Source of the DNA: Enhygromyxa salina
GTDB lineage: Bacteria; Myxococcota_A; Polyangia; Nannocystales; Nannocystaceae
Direction: 5' to 3'
NCBI RefSeq assembly: GCF_002994635.1
Contig: NZ_PVNL01000002.1
Location: 30,829-94,828, forward strand
Length of the DNA: 64,000 nt
Shown here: in pieces, positions 36,932 to 46,334 of the stretch
How positions within the stretch are numbered: the stretch's first letter is position 1
How the letters are laid out: each line of letters begins with the position of its first letter
The notes under the pieces: model-generated
Databases searched by the model: none
What the model was told of the DNA's origin: nothing
What the model saw: the letters and a program-made list of their open reading frames with translations, nothing else
Translations under genes and position numbers: made by a program

Positions 36932-37989
36932 GGGGATTCACTCGGGGGAGAAGCAGGGGAGCTGGTGTCGGGGCTGGGTTCGCGGGCGGCCTGTTCGACC
37001 TCGCGGGCGGCCGCGCGCAGCTTGGGGTCACGCATGAAGGAGACCAGCGCGATGGCTCCGACCAGCTCACCGTACCAGAGAGTGCAGAGCCTGATGAGCA
37101 GCGTCGACGCCATCGCGATCGAGCTGTTCACGCCCACGGCGAACCGGGCCACGAACACGCCCAGCGAGCCCTCGGTGGCGCCCAGGCCCCCCGGCAGGAA
37201 CGACAGCGCGCCGACCAGGGTGCCCACCGACCACAGGAACACGCACAGCGGCAGGCCGGCCTCGACACCCGGGAACGCGTTGAGGATCACCCAGTAACCC
37301 ACGCACTCGAGGCCCCAGCCGACCACCGAGATCGCGCTGAGCACGGTGATGTAGCGCAGCTCGAGGAGCTTGGCGGAGCTGTCGATCAGCCCGTGCGCGC
37401 GCACGGCGAGGCCCCCGATCAGCGGGAGCTTTGCGCAGGCGTTCAGGATCCCGCCGAACAGCTTGGGGGAGCCGAGCACGACCACGCCCGCGATCACCAT
37501 GACCAGCGCCGCGATCACGTAGGGCAGGTACTCGGTGACGTCCGAGATCCCGATCAGCGCCAGCACAATTAGCGCGATCAGATCGCTGAGCCGATCCGCC
37601 ACGACGATCGGCGCGGTCCGGGTGAAGGGCACGTCGTTGCTGGCTCGCAGCAGCACGCTGCGCAGCACCTCGCCGACCTTGCCGGGGGTCACCGACATGC
37701 TGAGGCCGGCCAGATAGATCTCGAGCGAGCGGCCAAGTCGGAGCTCGGTCGGCGCGTGCAGGCCCCCGGAGCCCGAGCGCACGCCCAGCCAGCCCAGCGC
37801 CAGCTCCCACTTCCAAAACCGCAGCAGGTAGTTGAGCGACGAGGCCAGCAGCGCCCAGGCCACGGCCGACCACGCGAAGCCCTGCAGGCTGTCCGCGACC
37901 TCGCGGGCGTCGGACAGCAGCAGCCACACGATATAGACGACCACACCGAACACCACGCCGATCAGCGTGCGGCGCAGCAGTCGACTCAT
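36928..37989 (-). CDS. Lysylphosphatidylglycerol synthase transmembrane-region family protein (UPF0104-like)
   Basis: A 353-residue integral membrane protein with about eight helices. It resembles the flippase-like half of MprF and the AglD/UPF0104 family. Typical segments are the basic N-terminus and first helix (VVFGVVVYIVWLLLSDAREV), the WKWELALGWLG region, and the SFLPGGLGATEGSLGVF motif, which is characteristic of the family. It probably moves or positions a lipid. ATG at 37989 overlaps the upstream gene's stop, and its own stop overlaps the next start. A longer start at 38040 would add 17 polar residues. Confidence 0.83.
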   Translation of the reverse strand: MSRLLRRTLIGVVFGVVVYIVWLLLSDAREVADSLQGFAWSAVAWALLASSLNYLLRFWKWELALGWLGVRSGSGGLHAPTELRLGRSLEIYLAGLSMSVTPGKVGEVLRSVLLRASNDVPFTRTAPIVVADRLSDLIALIVLALIGISDVTEYLPYVIAALVMVIAGVVVLGSPKLFGGILNACAKLPLIGGLAVRAHGLIDSSAKLLELRYITVLSAISVVGWGLECVGYWVILNAFPGVEAGLPLCVFLWSVGTLVGALSFLPGGLGATEGSLGVFVARFAVGVNSSIAMASTLLIRLCTLWYGELVGAIALVSFMRDPKLRAAAREVEQAAREPSPDTSSPASPPSESP

Positions 37990-39167
37990 CGACGCCCCGT
38001 CAACGACGGCCTGTGCTCGCCGTACCAGCGCTGCGTCCACAACCCTGCGAACTCGCCGGGGACCGTCGATGGGAGCGCGCCAAGCTGGGGGGCGCCGGTC
38101 AGGCCCTTGGTCACGCGGTTCGCCAGCGTGGCCGGGAGCCGCCTCGTCTGGTTGCGGATCCCCACGATCGCTCGATCGGCGAGGCGCGGGGGCTGACTGC
38201 GGGTCGCCGCGAGCGACAGCACCGGCCAGCGACCGGGGCTGGTCGTGAGCTCGGGGCTGTGGTCGGGGGTCCGGCTGTCGAGCCCGAGCGCAGCCGCGAG
38301 CCAGCGGTCGATGCCCAGCACCGACGCGAGCGCGAGCTGGTCGAGCGCGTCGACGCCCAGCACCCGATCGGTCGTGGCCAGCTCACCGAGCAAGGTCGGC
38401 GTCTCGGGCTCGCTCGCGGTCGTGGCGAGCAGCTTGGGCAGCGAGCTGAACCGCCCGTCGGAGCCGCGCGCCCGGCGAGCGGCGAGCGGCGTGGTGCGGG
38501 GCTCCAGCGCGGCCGCCCAGGTCCCGTCGAGCACCACGGCCGCGCTCGCAAAGCAGGCGCCGAGCAGCTCGAGCCCGACCGAGACCGCCGCACGATCGGG
38601 GCTGTCCTCGGGCCGCGGACGCAGGCCCATGCGCAGCTTGGACGGGGCCGGTGAGAACCCGTGCGCGCGGGCGAAGCCGGCCAGCAGCGCGGCGATCGGG
38701 CCCTGCCAGTGGCGGACCGGGCCGAGATCGTGGGCGCCAAAGCACAGCGGCGCGCACACGATCAAGCTCGAGCCGATGAGCTCACGAACGACCGACAGCG
38801 GCCGCGCGTGGCCAGCGGTCTCGCCGACGCGCAGGTCGATCCGCCGGTCCCGGTTGGGTCGCTCGATCAGCTCGGCGCCGGAGACCGGGCCCTGGCGGCC
38901 AGCCTTGCGCAGCAGCGCCTCGCCGGTCTGGTGATCGCCGATCGTGACGAAGTTGACCGGCGTGCGCTCGGCCTCGACCAGCGCGGCGAGCAAGCCATCG
39001 AGCATCCACGGGGTCGGCGTCAGGCCGGGGTGCGGCCCGAGGGCGACGACCGCGAGGGTGACCTGCCGCTGGCGGGGAAAGCTACCAATGAGATCGGCGG
39101 CGATCAGCTGCGCCGCACGCTCGGGGTGCCGGGGTTGACCGGCCTGGACGTGCAGCCGCGCTCGCAC
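37986..39167 (-). CDS. Conserved hypothetical protein, possibly DUF362-like
   Basis: A 393-residue soluble protein starting with GTG. A central stretch, SLIVCAPLCFGAHDLGPVRH followed by a helix WQGPIAALLAGFARAH, weakly resembles the DUF362 core, in which strands ending in PK.K and a later GxKN motif are found; the DUF362 iron-sulphur Cys are absent. I do not assign a function. It overlaps the flippase-like gene by four bases and leads the three-gene cluster 36419-39167, so a role with a membrane lipid is possible. Confidence 0.5.
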   Translation of the reverse strand: MRARLHVQAGQPRHPERAAQLIAADLIGSFPRQRQVTLAVVALGPHPGLTPTPWMLDGLLAALVEAERTPVNFVTIGDHQTGEALLRKAGRQGPVSGAELIERPNRDRRIDLRVGETAGHARPLSVVRELIGSSLIVCAPLCFGAHDLGPVRHWQGPIAALLAGFARAHGFSPAPSKLRMGLRPRPEDSPDRAAVSVGLELLGACFASAAVVLDGTWAAALEPRTTPLAARRARGSDGRFSSLPKLLATTASEPETPTLLGELATTDRVLGVDALDQLALASVLGIDRWLAAALGLDSRTPDHSPELTTSPGRWPVLSLAATRSQPPRLADRAIVGIRNQTRRLPATLANRVTKGLTGAPQLGALPSTVPGEFAGLWTQRWYGEHRPSLTGRR

Positions 39168-39206
39168 GCGGGGAGAATACAGCCTCGGCAGCAGCCTGTC
39201 CCACGC

Positions 39207-40049
39207 TCACGCGCCGGGCTTGGTGAATTCGAGCACGAACTTGTCGCTGAATTCCCCCGCCTCGGCGCGCTCGGGGCTGCGCCACGGCAGCGCGTTCCAG
39301 TCGCGGGTGTCGCTCGGGTCACGCAAGAAATCGGCGCGACTGGTCAGCGTGAACCCGGCGGCCTCGAGCTCGGTGATCACCAGCGCCTCTTCGACGCGGT
39401 GCAGCGACTCCGAGTCCGCGATGCCGTGACCCGCGGCGGCCGAGCTGTCCACGATCACGTAGGTGCCGCCCGGCCGCAGGGCCGCGAACACGTCGGCGTC
39501 GTGGGCGGCCCGATCGATCTTCATCCACCCGAAGTCATGATAGAAGAGCACGTTGACGACACGGTCGAGCGGCTCGATGTCGGCGGGGAAGGGGTCACCA
39601 AACTCGCGCTCGAGGCCCACCACGTTGGCGTTGACGGGCTTGGCGAGGCGCGCGTCCCAGCCCTCGCGGGCGAATTTATCGAGCACGAATGTCGGGTTTT
39701 GGCTGTACACCGTGCCCGTCGGCCCCACGGCCCGGGCCAGCAGCTCGGTCGTGTAGCCAAACCCGGCCCCAATGTCGGCGACCTTCATGCCTGGCGCGAG
39801 CCGCATGAACTCGAGCAGCTCGGCCGGCTTGCGGCGAGCGTCGGACTCGCGGTCGGCCGGATCGCGGTCGTCGGCGGCGACGATCGCAACGGGATCGACC
39901 TGCGCGGGCGCAGGCTGGGTGTCGGCTGGATCCGGCTTGGCGGTCGGCGAGCTGCTTGGCTCCGCGGGTGGAGCCGAACCGGCGCCCGAGCAGGCCGCGA
40001 GCCCGAGCGCCAACAGCAACGCGGGCCGGCAAGACTCAACAGGCAGCAT
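39207..40049 (-). CDS. SAM-dependent methyltransferase-like lipoprotein
   Basis: A 280-residue protein. A lipoprotein signal (LLLALGLAAC) and Pro/Ala-rich linker precede a class I methyltransferase fold. Motif I is VADIGAGFGYTTELLA, followed by a region with RVVNVLFYHDFGWM and GGTYVIVDSSAAAG. Periplasmic, lipid-anchored methyltransferase-like proteins of this type occur in many proteobacteria, although SAM is not known in that compartment; their activity is unproved. The ATG at 40049 starts the signal peptide and overlaps the 3' end of the upstream lipoprotein gene by 14 bases. Confidence 0.83.
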   Translation of the reverse strand: MLPVESCRPALLLALGLAACSGAGSAPPAEPSSSPTAKPDPADTQPAPAQVDPVAIVAADDRDPADRESDARRKPAELLEFMRLAPGMKVADIGAGFGYTTELLARAVGPTGTVYSQNPTFVLDKFAREGWDARLAKPVNANVVGLEREFGDPFPADIEPLDRVVNVLFYHDFGWMKIDRAAHDADVFAALRPGGTYVIVDSSAAAGHGIADSESLHRVEEALVITELEAAGFTLTSRADFLRDPSDTRDWNALPWRSPERAEAGEFSDKFVLEFTKPGA

Positions 40050-40686
40050 CGACCATGATCGACTCTTCTGGACATGGAAACTCCATCGCCAGTTCGTCGC
40101 AGGTGAGGGCCGATAGACAGACGAGGAACGCCTCGACGGCTGCGGGACACCCGCCGCCAATCATCTGCGCGTAGCTGACATACTCCTCGCAGTACATCTG
40201 CGCGACCTCGGTGTACTGGGCCCCGTAGCACTCACCGATCAGGTCGCCGTAGTCCTGACAGGTAACGCCGGGATCACCATCGCCGTCGCCGTCGCCCGTG
40301 GTGTCGCCGTCGCCGTCGCCCGTGTCGCCGTCGCCATCGCCCGTGTCGCCGTCGCCATCGCCCGTGTCGCCGTCGCCATCGCCCGTGTCGCCGTCGCCAT
40401 CGCCATCGCCCGTGTCGCCGTCGCCGTCACCCGTGTCGCCGTCGCCATCGCCGTCGCCGTCGCCGTCGCCAGCCGGGTCGCCGTCGCCATCACCCGCGGT
40501 GTCACCGTCGCCGTCGCCGTTGGCATCACCCGTGTCGTCGCCGTCCGGGTTGGTCGTGGTGTTGCCGAGCGTCGTCGTCGTGAGCGTCGCGAACGAGTCG
40601 CTGTCATCAGCCCCGCCGAGGCAGCCGCCCATGCCCATCGGTGCGGCGCCCAACAAAAACATCAAGTTCCTGGTCGTGGTGTTCAT
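40036..40686 (-). CDS. Asp-Gly-repeat lipoprotein with Cys-rich C-terminal domain
   Basis: A 216-residue predicted lipoprotein. The signal ends in GMGGC. About 95 residues of [11 protein letters not shown] repeats follow (roughly 45-140). The 75-residue C-terminal domain has six Cys (in [35 protein letters not shown] and PCPEE), suggesting a small disulphide-linked helical fold seen repeatedly in this bacterial group. Function is unknown. The ATG at 40686 begins the signal peptide. Confidence 0.8.
   Translation of the reverse strand: MNTTTRNLMFLLGAAPMGMGGCLGGADDSDSFATLTTTTLGNTTTNPDGDDTGDANGDGDGDTAGDGDGDPAGDGDGDGDGDGDTGDGDGDTGDGDGDGDTGDGDGDTGDGDGDTGDGDGDTGDGDGDTTGDGDGDGDPGVTCQDYGDLIGECYGAQYTEVAQMYCEEYVSYAQMIGGGCPAAVEAFLVCLSALTCDELAMEFPCPEESIMVDAAC
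40267..40546 (-). repeat. Long Asp-Gly coding repeat array
   Basis: About 280 bases of tandem GGCGAC-based units, many of them near-perfect copies of an 18-base GDGDTG unit separated by ACG/ACC codons. The homogeneity implies recent expansion by slippage or unequal recombination. Confidence 0.85.
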
Positions 40687-40767
40687 GAGAAGTCTGAGAC
40701 GTGCGGCGGAATCTACCCGGCATTGGCTGCGCACGACACCGCCTCGTGATTAGACCCAGGAGCGCGC

Positions 40768-43700
40768 TCACGCCTCACCTTCGAGGAACTTGCGCAGCTC
40801 ACCCATGGCGAACGGCACGCGCAGGGTCGGGTGCTTGGATCCCAGCCGAACGACGCGACTGCCGATCTCCACGACCTTCGGGACCTTGGGCAGCTGGGCG
40901 GCGTAGCTCCCCAGCGTGTCGCCGTCGACGAACAGCACCTCGACACTGGGCAGCTCGCGAAAGTCGACGTCGTCGGGGGCCCCGCTCTCGCACTGATACC
41001 CGAGCCGCGTGACCGCGCCCGACAGCGTCTCGCGAATGATCGGATCGGGGTGCAGCACATACACGCCAGCGAAGTTGGGCACCGACTCGAGCTGTGGCGT
41101 CGGGTTGGCGGTCGACCCGGTGGTGCGCTCGGCCGGCAGATACACGGCCAGGGTCAGGAGCTGGCCGTCTTGCTCGACATCCAAGAACCCACCCAAGCGG
41201 GTCGCGACCTGGCGACACGCGCTCACGCCCCCGGTCACGCCGATCGACGTGGGGGTGCCGAGCACGGACACCGCGATCCGACCCCAGGGGCCGGGGCTGG
41301 CTCCCGGGATGCTGGACGCGCGAGCGTTGTCGAGCTGCTCGAGCGAGCCGACCGCGCGCAGCTGCTCGGGCTCGGTCACGCTGTCGCGCGCACACAGGGC
41401 GAGGTGCACGAGCAGCGACTGCAGCTCCATGAGCTCGCCGTGGACCCGCAGCTGCGGCTGCGCGCGCAGGTACAGCCAAGACACGTTGCCCACGGTCTCG
41501 AGCAGCACCTGCCGCGAGCGCTCGAGCACCTCCGAGACCTCGACCAGCTCGTTGCGGGCGAGCGCGCGCAGGTATGCGCTGCTGTGCCGACGGCTGCTGC
41601 GATCGTGGCCGCGCGCGCGCGGGACGTCTTGCTGCTCAGCCGCGCGCTCACGCTCGATCTCACGCTCGCGGGCCTGCTCCAAGCCGAGCTGTTCAGCGAG
41701 CTCGTTGGCCAGGTGCACGTGCTCGCGCGCGGCCAGGACATCGCTGCCGCGCAGGAGCTCGGCGAGGGTTCGATGAGCCTCGAGCGCGTGGTGAACCTGG
41801 CCGTGGCTGGCGAGCTGGGAGATCAGCGCTTCGGCGGCGCCGCGGGCCCGCTCGCGCTTGCCCGCGGCCATGGCCTGGCGAACCCGCGCGAGCAGTGCGA
41901 ACGCCCCGAGTCGCGGCGACAGCCGGCTCGCCTTCTCGAGCCGATGGATCGCGGTGGCGAGCAGTCGCTCGTCGCTGGGTGAGCGCGAGCGAACCAGCAC
42001 CAGCGCCCGCGCGACCCAGAGATCGTAGGCAAAGTCGGGGATGTGCGGGCGCTCGAGCGCGGGCGTGAACACGAACTCGACCTGCTCGCGGGCCCGGGCT
42101 TGCTCGCCGACCTCGAGCAACGCGAGCGCGAGGTAGGCGTGCGGCAAGAGGCCTTCGTAGCTGACCAGCGCGCGGGTCCGGGCCCGGGCCGAGATGCTGG
42201 CCGCGGCCTCGACGACATTGCGAGCGCCCGCTCGCGCACGCAGGCACAGCCGCAGCGCATCGATCGCGAGATCGACGACGGTGTCACCCTGGACCTCGTT
42301 GAGCGCCGCGGCCTCGTCGAGCCAGCCATGCAGGACGGGCAGCGGCTCGCGGTTGCGCGCGTAGGCAGCCTTGAACAGCAGGCTCGACACGGCGATCGAG
42401 AGATCCCCCGTGCGTCGAAAGTGCGCGACAGCTTCGTCGAGCGACGCGAGGCCCTGGCGGTAGTCGCCGGCGGGGAGCTCGACGATGTGACCCCGGAGGT
42501 GTTGGGTCATCGCCATCGCCCAGTCGTTGTGGGCGCTCGTCGCCAGCTCGGTCGCCTGCGACAGCATCAGCTTGCCCTGGTCGAGGTTGCCCTGAATGGC
42601 GAGGTTGGCCCCGCGCAGCGCGAGCACGTTGGCCGCCGCCGCGGTCTCGAGCCCACGGGCGTGCCGCAGCGCTCGCAGCAGGCACAGCTCGGCGGTCTCG
42701 GGCTCCGACAGCGCGAGCACCACCGACAGCCGAGCGTAGAGCCAGCACAGCTGCTCGCGGAGCTGATCGGCCAGATCGGGGGGCGTGTCGCCGGTCAGGC
42801 GCAGGCGCAGCTTGGCCTGGATCGTGCCAGCCCGCAGCCGCCAGCCCGCGTTGGGGAGCGGCTGATCAGCCTGGGCCAGCGCGAGCCGTCCGATCGTCGC
42901 GGCCTCGCTCGCGGCCGACTTGCGAAACAGGCCATGCACGGCCTTCGCCGCGATCCGAGAGGCGACGAGTGGATCGTCGGTCTCGACCACGGCCTCGGCG
43001 TACAGCTGCGCCGCGACTTCATATTTTTCGCCCAGCAGCGCGACATCGGCCGCGCCCTCGACCGCGGCCAGGCGCCCGGTTCCCTTGCCGCGCTCGATCA
43101 GCGCCCGGGTGAAGTGCCAGCCCGAGCGCTCGAGGTCGAACACCCCGAGCATCTCGCGACCGGCGGCGAGGTGCATCTCGGCCAGCTTGGGATCGGCGTG
43201 CGAGTCTTGAGCGAGGGCGGCGTCGGTGTGATAGGCGAGCCGCGCCGCGCTGACCCGAGGACCCAGCGAGGCGAGCCAGCCGGCGATCGTGGCGTGCGCG
43301 CGGCGGACGTCGCCAGCGGGTGTGCGCTTGACGATCAGATCGCGGACCAGTTCATGCGGAAACCGGAGGCTGGCCTCGCCGGCCTTGGTCATGAGGCCGC
43401 GGCTCTCGAGCCCCGCGACGGCGCCCGCGACCCGCTTGGGATCCCAGCCCGAGACCCGCTGAAACCACGCCTCGTCGACGTGCCCGCCCGCGGCCGCGGC
43501 CAGCAGCGCGAGCCAGCGCTCGTCGAGGCTCGCCCCCTCGACGCGCTCCCCAAACACTTTCTTGGGGCTGGTCCGGGCGACCTTGCGCTTGCGCAGCGTC
43601 CACGGCTCGGTCTCCCCGCGGACCAGCACGCCGCCTTCGATCCACGACTGCAAGGTTGCCCACGCGACCAGCGGGTTGCCGCGGCTGGCGTCGTGCAGGA

Positions 43701-45171
43701 CCTCGGCGAGCTCGTTGGGGTGGACGACAGGGCCGGGCAGCCCGGCGACGATCAAGCGCTCGAGCTCGGCGACGGTGAGCGACGCGAGCACGACCCTTCG
43801 CAGCAGCAGCTGGGGATCGCGCTGGGGGTTCCAGTTGCCCTCGTCGGAGCTCTCGGCCAGCCCGGCTGGCGCGGCGCCACACAGACCCGCGACGATCATG
43901 GTGTGGTGGCTGCGATCTTCGAGCAGCAGCCGGCGCAGCACCGCGATCGAGCCCCGATCCGCGAGCTGGAGATTGTCGAGCAGGATCACCAGCGGTCGCT
44001 CTTGCGAGCCCAGCGAGCGCACGCCCTCCGCGACCGCGACGGCGTGGCGGGCGAAGCCCTCTTCGAACTCGACCGCGGGCGACTCGATCGCGATCGGCTC
44101 GTGCGGCGTCGAGCCAGGCCCGAGCAGCTCGGCGAGCCCCGGCGCGTAGCTGGCGAGCACCCCCGCGAGCGGACCCGTGCGCCGGGTCAGGCGCTCGCGC
44201 ACGCGCGCCGACACGTCGGCGGGGCAGCTGGCGAGCGCGGCGGGCAGCCGACCGAGCGCGCCCATCAACCCGGCGCGGCTCTCCCCGCAGCCGCGCAGGT
44301 ACTCGCCCGAGAGCACCACCGCGCGGTCGCCCGCCCGCAGCCAGCTGGCGAACTCTTCGAGCAAGCGGCTCTTGCCGACCCCCTGGGCGCCGCACACCAG
44401 GGTCACTGAAGATCGGGCGATCTGGGCGTCGGCGAACGCGGCCTCGAGCGCGCGGCGAGCCTGCTCGCGACCCACGAAGGGCGGGAGCTGACTCAGCGGC
44501 GTGGTCGGGGGCCCGTGATCTTCGCTCAACGTCCGCGCCCGCCCCCACAGCTCGGCGGCCGAGCGTGGTGGCGGATCCAAGATATTGCCGATGTGATGGC
44601 CCGCGACCCGGCGCAGCAGCGAGACCAGCTCCTCGACGTCCTGCTCGGCGGTCCCGGCCCCACACACGTGCTCGAAGCCATCGAGGCGAAACCGACCCTC
44701 GCTCTGGCGCAGATCACTGACCCGCAGGCTGATGCCGCGCACGTTGGCTTCGTGGAGCCGATTGATCAGGCCGGTCAGCGCCAGCGCCAGCGCTCGTGAC
44801 TCGCGGGCGGGCAGCTGGGCGCCGAGGTGCTCGCCGTCGACGGGCTCGTGGACCAGCGCGAAGCCAGCCGGCAGATCGATCGTTGCGCGGACCCGCGGCT
44901 GCACCTGTTCGTCGGCGACCACGGCTCGACGAATGCGCTCGCGATGGCGCTCGCTGATCGGCAGATATTGCAGCGACACCCGGTGATGGGGAGGGCGGCC
45001 AAATTCGCGCTCGAGATCCGTCGTTGGCACGCTCCACAGCGGGCTCGCGTAGCGAACCTTGCCGACCACACAAAACCGGCCCCAGACAATCATGCCTGGC
45101 TCGAGCGTGAGCGGGTCGATGGTCGACAGCCGGCCGAGATCAGCCGGCTCGAGCGATCGCGAAGTCGCCAT
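40768..45171 (-). CDS. Giant pseudokinase-AAA-helical repeat-pseudo-histidine kinase-receiver-like signalling protein
   Basis: A 1467-residue protein. Residues 25-195 resemble a Ser/Thr kinase lacking the active site: INRLHEANVRGISLRVSDLR stands where LH..GIVHRDLKP would be. Residues 232-500 are an AAA_16/NACHT-like ATPase with GAQGVGKS (261-268) and Walker B LVILLDN. A winged-helix and about 650 residues of TPR-like helices follow. The end carries a histidine-kinase-like ATPase lacking the N-box Asn (LLVHLALCARDSV) and a receiver-like domain (VYVLHPDPIIRETL... VLFVDGD). Myxobacterial kinase-AAA-TPR-histidine kinase fusions are known; here the catalytic ends look dead. It is probably a scaffold or ATP-driven switch. 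Confidence 0.8.
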   Translation of the reverse strand: MATSRSLEPADLGRLSTIDPLTLEPGMIVWGRFCVVGKVRYASPLWSVPTTDLEREFGRPPHHRVSLQYLPISERHRERIRRAVVADEQVQPRVRATIDLPAGFALVHEPVDGEHLGAQLPARESRALALALTGLINRLHEANVRGISLRVSDLRQSEGRFRLDGFEHVCGAGTAEQDVEELVSLLRRVAGHHIGNILDPPPRSAAELWGRARTLSEDHGPPTTPLSQLPPFVGREQARRALEAAFADAQIARSSVTLVCGAQGVGKSRLLEEFASWLRAGDRAVVLSGEYLRGCGESRAGLMGALGRLPAALASCPADVSARVRERLTRRTGPLAGVLASYAPGLAELLGPGSTPHEPIAIESPAVEFEEGFARHAVAVAEGVRSLGSQERPLVILLDNLQLADRGSIAVLRRLLLEDRSHHTMIVAGLCGAAPAGLAESSDEGNWNPQRDPQLLLRRVVLASLTVAELERLIVAGLPGPVVHPNELAEVLHDASRGNPLVAWATLQSWIEGGVLVRGETEPWTLRKRKVARTSPKKVFGERVEGASLDERWLALLAAAAGGHVDEAWFQRVSGWDPKRVAGAVAGLESRGLMTKAGEASLRFPHELVRDLIVKRTPAGDVRRAHATIAGWLASLGPRVSAARLAYHTDAALAQDSHADPKLAEMHLAAGREMLGVFDLERSGWHFTRALIERGKGTGRLAAVEGAADVALLGEKYEVAAQLYAEAVVETDDPLVASRIAAKAVHGLFRKSAASEAATIGRLALAQADQPLPNAGWRLRAGTIQAKLRLRLTGDTPPDLADQLREQLCWLYARLSVVLALSEPETAELCLLRALRHARGLETAAAANVLALRGANLAIQGNLDQGKLMLSQATELATSAHNDWAMAMTQHLRGHIVELPAGDYRQGLASLDEAVAHFRRTGDLSIAVSSLLFKAAYARNREPLPVLHGWLDEAAALNEVQGDTVVDLAIDALRLCLRARAGARNVVEAAASISARARTRALVSYEGLLPHAYLALALLEVGEQARAREQVEFVFTPALERPHIPDFAYDLWVARALVLVRSRSPSDERLLATAIHRLEKASRLSPRLGAFALLARVRQAMAAGKRERARGAAEALISQLASHGQVHHALEAHRTLAELLRGSDVLAAREHVHLANELAEQLGLEQAREREIERERAAEQQDVPRARGHDRSSRRHSSAYLRALARNELVEVSEVLERSRQVLLETVGNVSWLYLRAQPQLRVHGELMELQSLLVHLALCARDSVTEPEQLRAVGSLEQLDNARASSIPGASPGPWGRIAVSVLGTPTSIGVTGGVSACRQVATRLGGFLDVEQDGQLLTLAVYLPAERTTGSTANPTPQLESVPNFAGVYVLHPDPIIRETLSGAVTRLGYQCESGAPDDVDFRELPSVEVLFVDGDTLGSYAAQLPKVPKVVEIGSRVVRLGSKHPTLRVPFAMGELRKFLEGEA

Positions 45172-45192
45172 GGGTGCGGTGGGGCTCCTGAT

Positions 45193-45219
45193 CAGACGAG
45201 GCAGACGAGGCAGACGAGG
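45193..45219 (+). repeat. Triple 9-bp tandem repeat
   Basis: Three perfect head-to-tail copies of CAGACGAGG in the short gap between the histidine kinase gene and the giant signalling gene. It lies 22 bases upstream of the latter's start and may act in its leader or simply be a slippage repeat. Confidence 0.7.
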
Positions 45220-45243
45220 TCCAGCTTGATCGGTCTCGCGGAC

Positions 45244-46188
45244 TCAGGAGCCGGCGTTGACCTTGGGCACGCTGAAGGTGAATCGAGCACCTTCACCGTC
45301 GCGAGAGTCAACATGAATCATGCCTCCCCAAGCGCTGACGAGAGTCTTGCACACATACAAGCCGATGCCGGTGCCTTCTGCGTGAGTCGTGAAGAACAGA
45401 TCGAAGATCGACGCGGTCGCGGCCGCCGGGATCCCTGGGCCGTCATCGGCGACCTGAACAAAGACGAACTCGTCGGAAGCCCAGGATGAAATCGTCACTG
45501 CTGCTCCCACCGGATCCTCGAGCTCGTCGATCGCGTGCGCGGCGTTGCGCAGCAGGTTGACCATCACGCGCATGAACGCGCTGCGACTGGCAGCGAGTTC
45601 CGTGTCGTCGCTGGTCTCGAGCCGGAGCTCGAGCGGGGCGAGTCGCCCGCCGAGCCGTCCCGCGGCCCGCAGGACCTCGTTGACGCGGACTTTCTCACCC
45701 GCGGGGGGCTCGGAGGGCGTGTGCGCCATGCAGTCGCGCTGGACCGCGAGGGTCTCGGCGGCGAGCTCGGCGGCGAGCCGGGTGCCGGTCCGGGCGTCGT
45801 CGATGGCCTCGAACAGCAGCTCGAGGCGCCGAGTGTCAATACCCGTGCTCTTGTGCTCTGGCTGGTTGATGTGCTGGAGCACACCGCTGCGCTCGAGCAG
45901 GACGGGCGCGTAGTCGAGCCCCGCCGACACCCCCTGCAGGATCGAGCGCAGATCGTGGACCGCCGACGCGGCCAGGGGGGCGCTCGAGGCCCGACCGAGC
46001 TCGTCGCTCAGCGCCGTCAGCATCGGGTGGTTGGGATGCGATCGCGACAGCTCGACGAGGAACGCCATCAAGCCATGGACGAACTCGTCTACCCCCGTCG
46101 ATGCGTCGAACACGTGGGCGAGTTCTTCACGCACGGACCCCGGACGTGTCGCTGGTGAAGACTTCCGTGCCATATCGACCACTGACAT
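45244..46188 (-). CDS. Soluble sensor histidine kinase
   Basis: A roughly 314-residue kinase without membrane helices. The dimerisation/phosphoacceptor site is AVHDLRSILQGV (HDLR-type H box). The catalytic domain has VNLLRNAAHAI (N box), VADDGPGIP (G1), IFDLFFTT (F box) and GTGIGLYVCKTL (G2). The N-terminal helical region may be the sensor or interaction part. It lies just upstream of the giant protein with the receiver-like end and is probably cotranscribed, so the two may form one pathway. The start is uncertain: ATG at 46188, 46173 and 46230 are all in frame. Confidence 0.88.
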   Translation of the reverse strand: MSVVDMARKSSPATRPGSVREELAHVFDASTGVDEFVHGLMAFLVELSRSHPNHPMLTALSDELGRASSAPLAASAVHDLRSILQGVSAGLDYAPVLLERSGVLQHINQPEHKSTGIDTRRLELLFEAIDDARTGTRLAAELAAETLAVQRDCMAHTPSEPPAGEKVRVNEVLRAAGRLGGRLAPLELRLETSDDTELAASRSAFMRVMVNLLRNAAHAIDELEDPVGAAVTISSWASDEFVFVQVADDGPGIPAAATASIFDLFFTTHAEGTGIGLYVCKTLVSAWGGMIHVDSRDGEGARFTFSVPKVNAGS

Positions 46189-46334
46189 TCTAGGCGGTAT
46201 CCAGGCTGATACGAAAGACCAACTTTTCATGGGGGGTCCGAGCCGTGTCCGGGCCGTGTCCGGGCCGGCGGGACAGGCGCGTCCGCTATCTGCGGGTTTC
46301 TGTGTGGTTGCGCGATCTGCTGGCAGGGTGGGGC

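Noticed and set aside
40267..40546. Regularly spaced repeats that might be taken for a CRISPR array
   Set aside because: The units are continuous GGC/GAC codons in frame within a lipoprotein, without unique spacers.
42043..44409. 788-codon plus-strand frame inside the giant signalling gene
   Set aside because: Antisense frame of low complexity; the minus-strand protein has a P-loop and continuous repeats.
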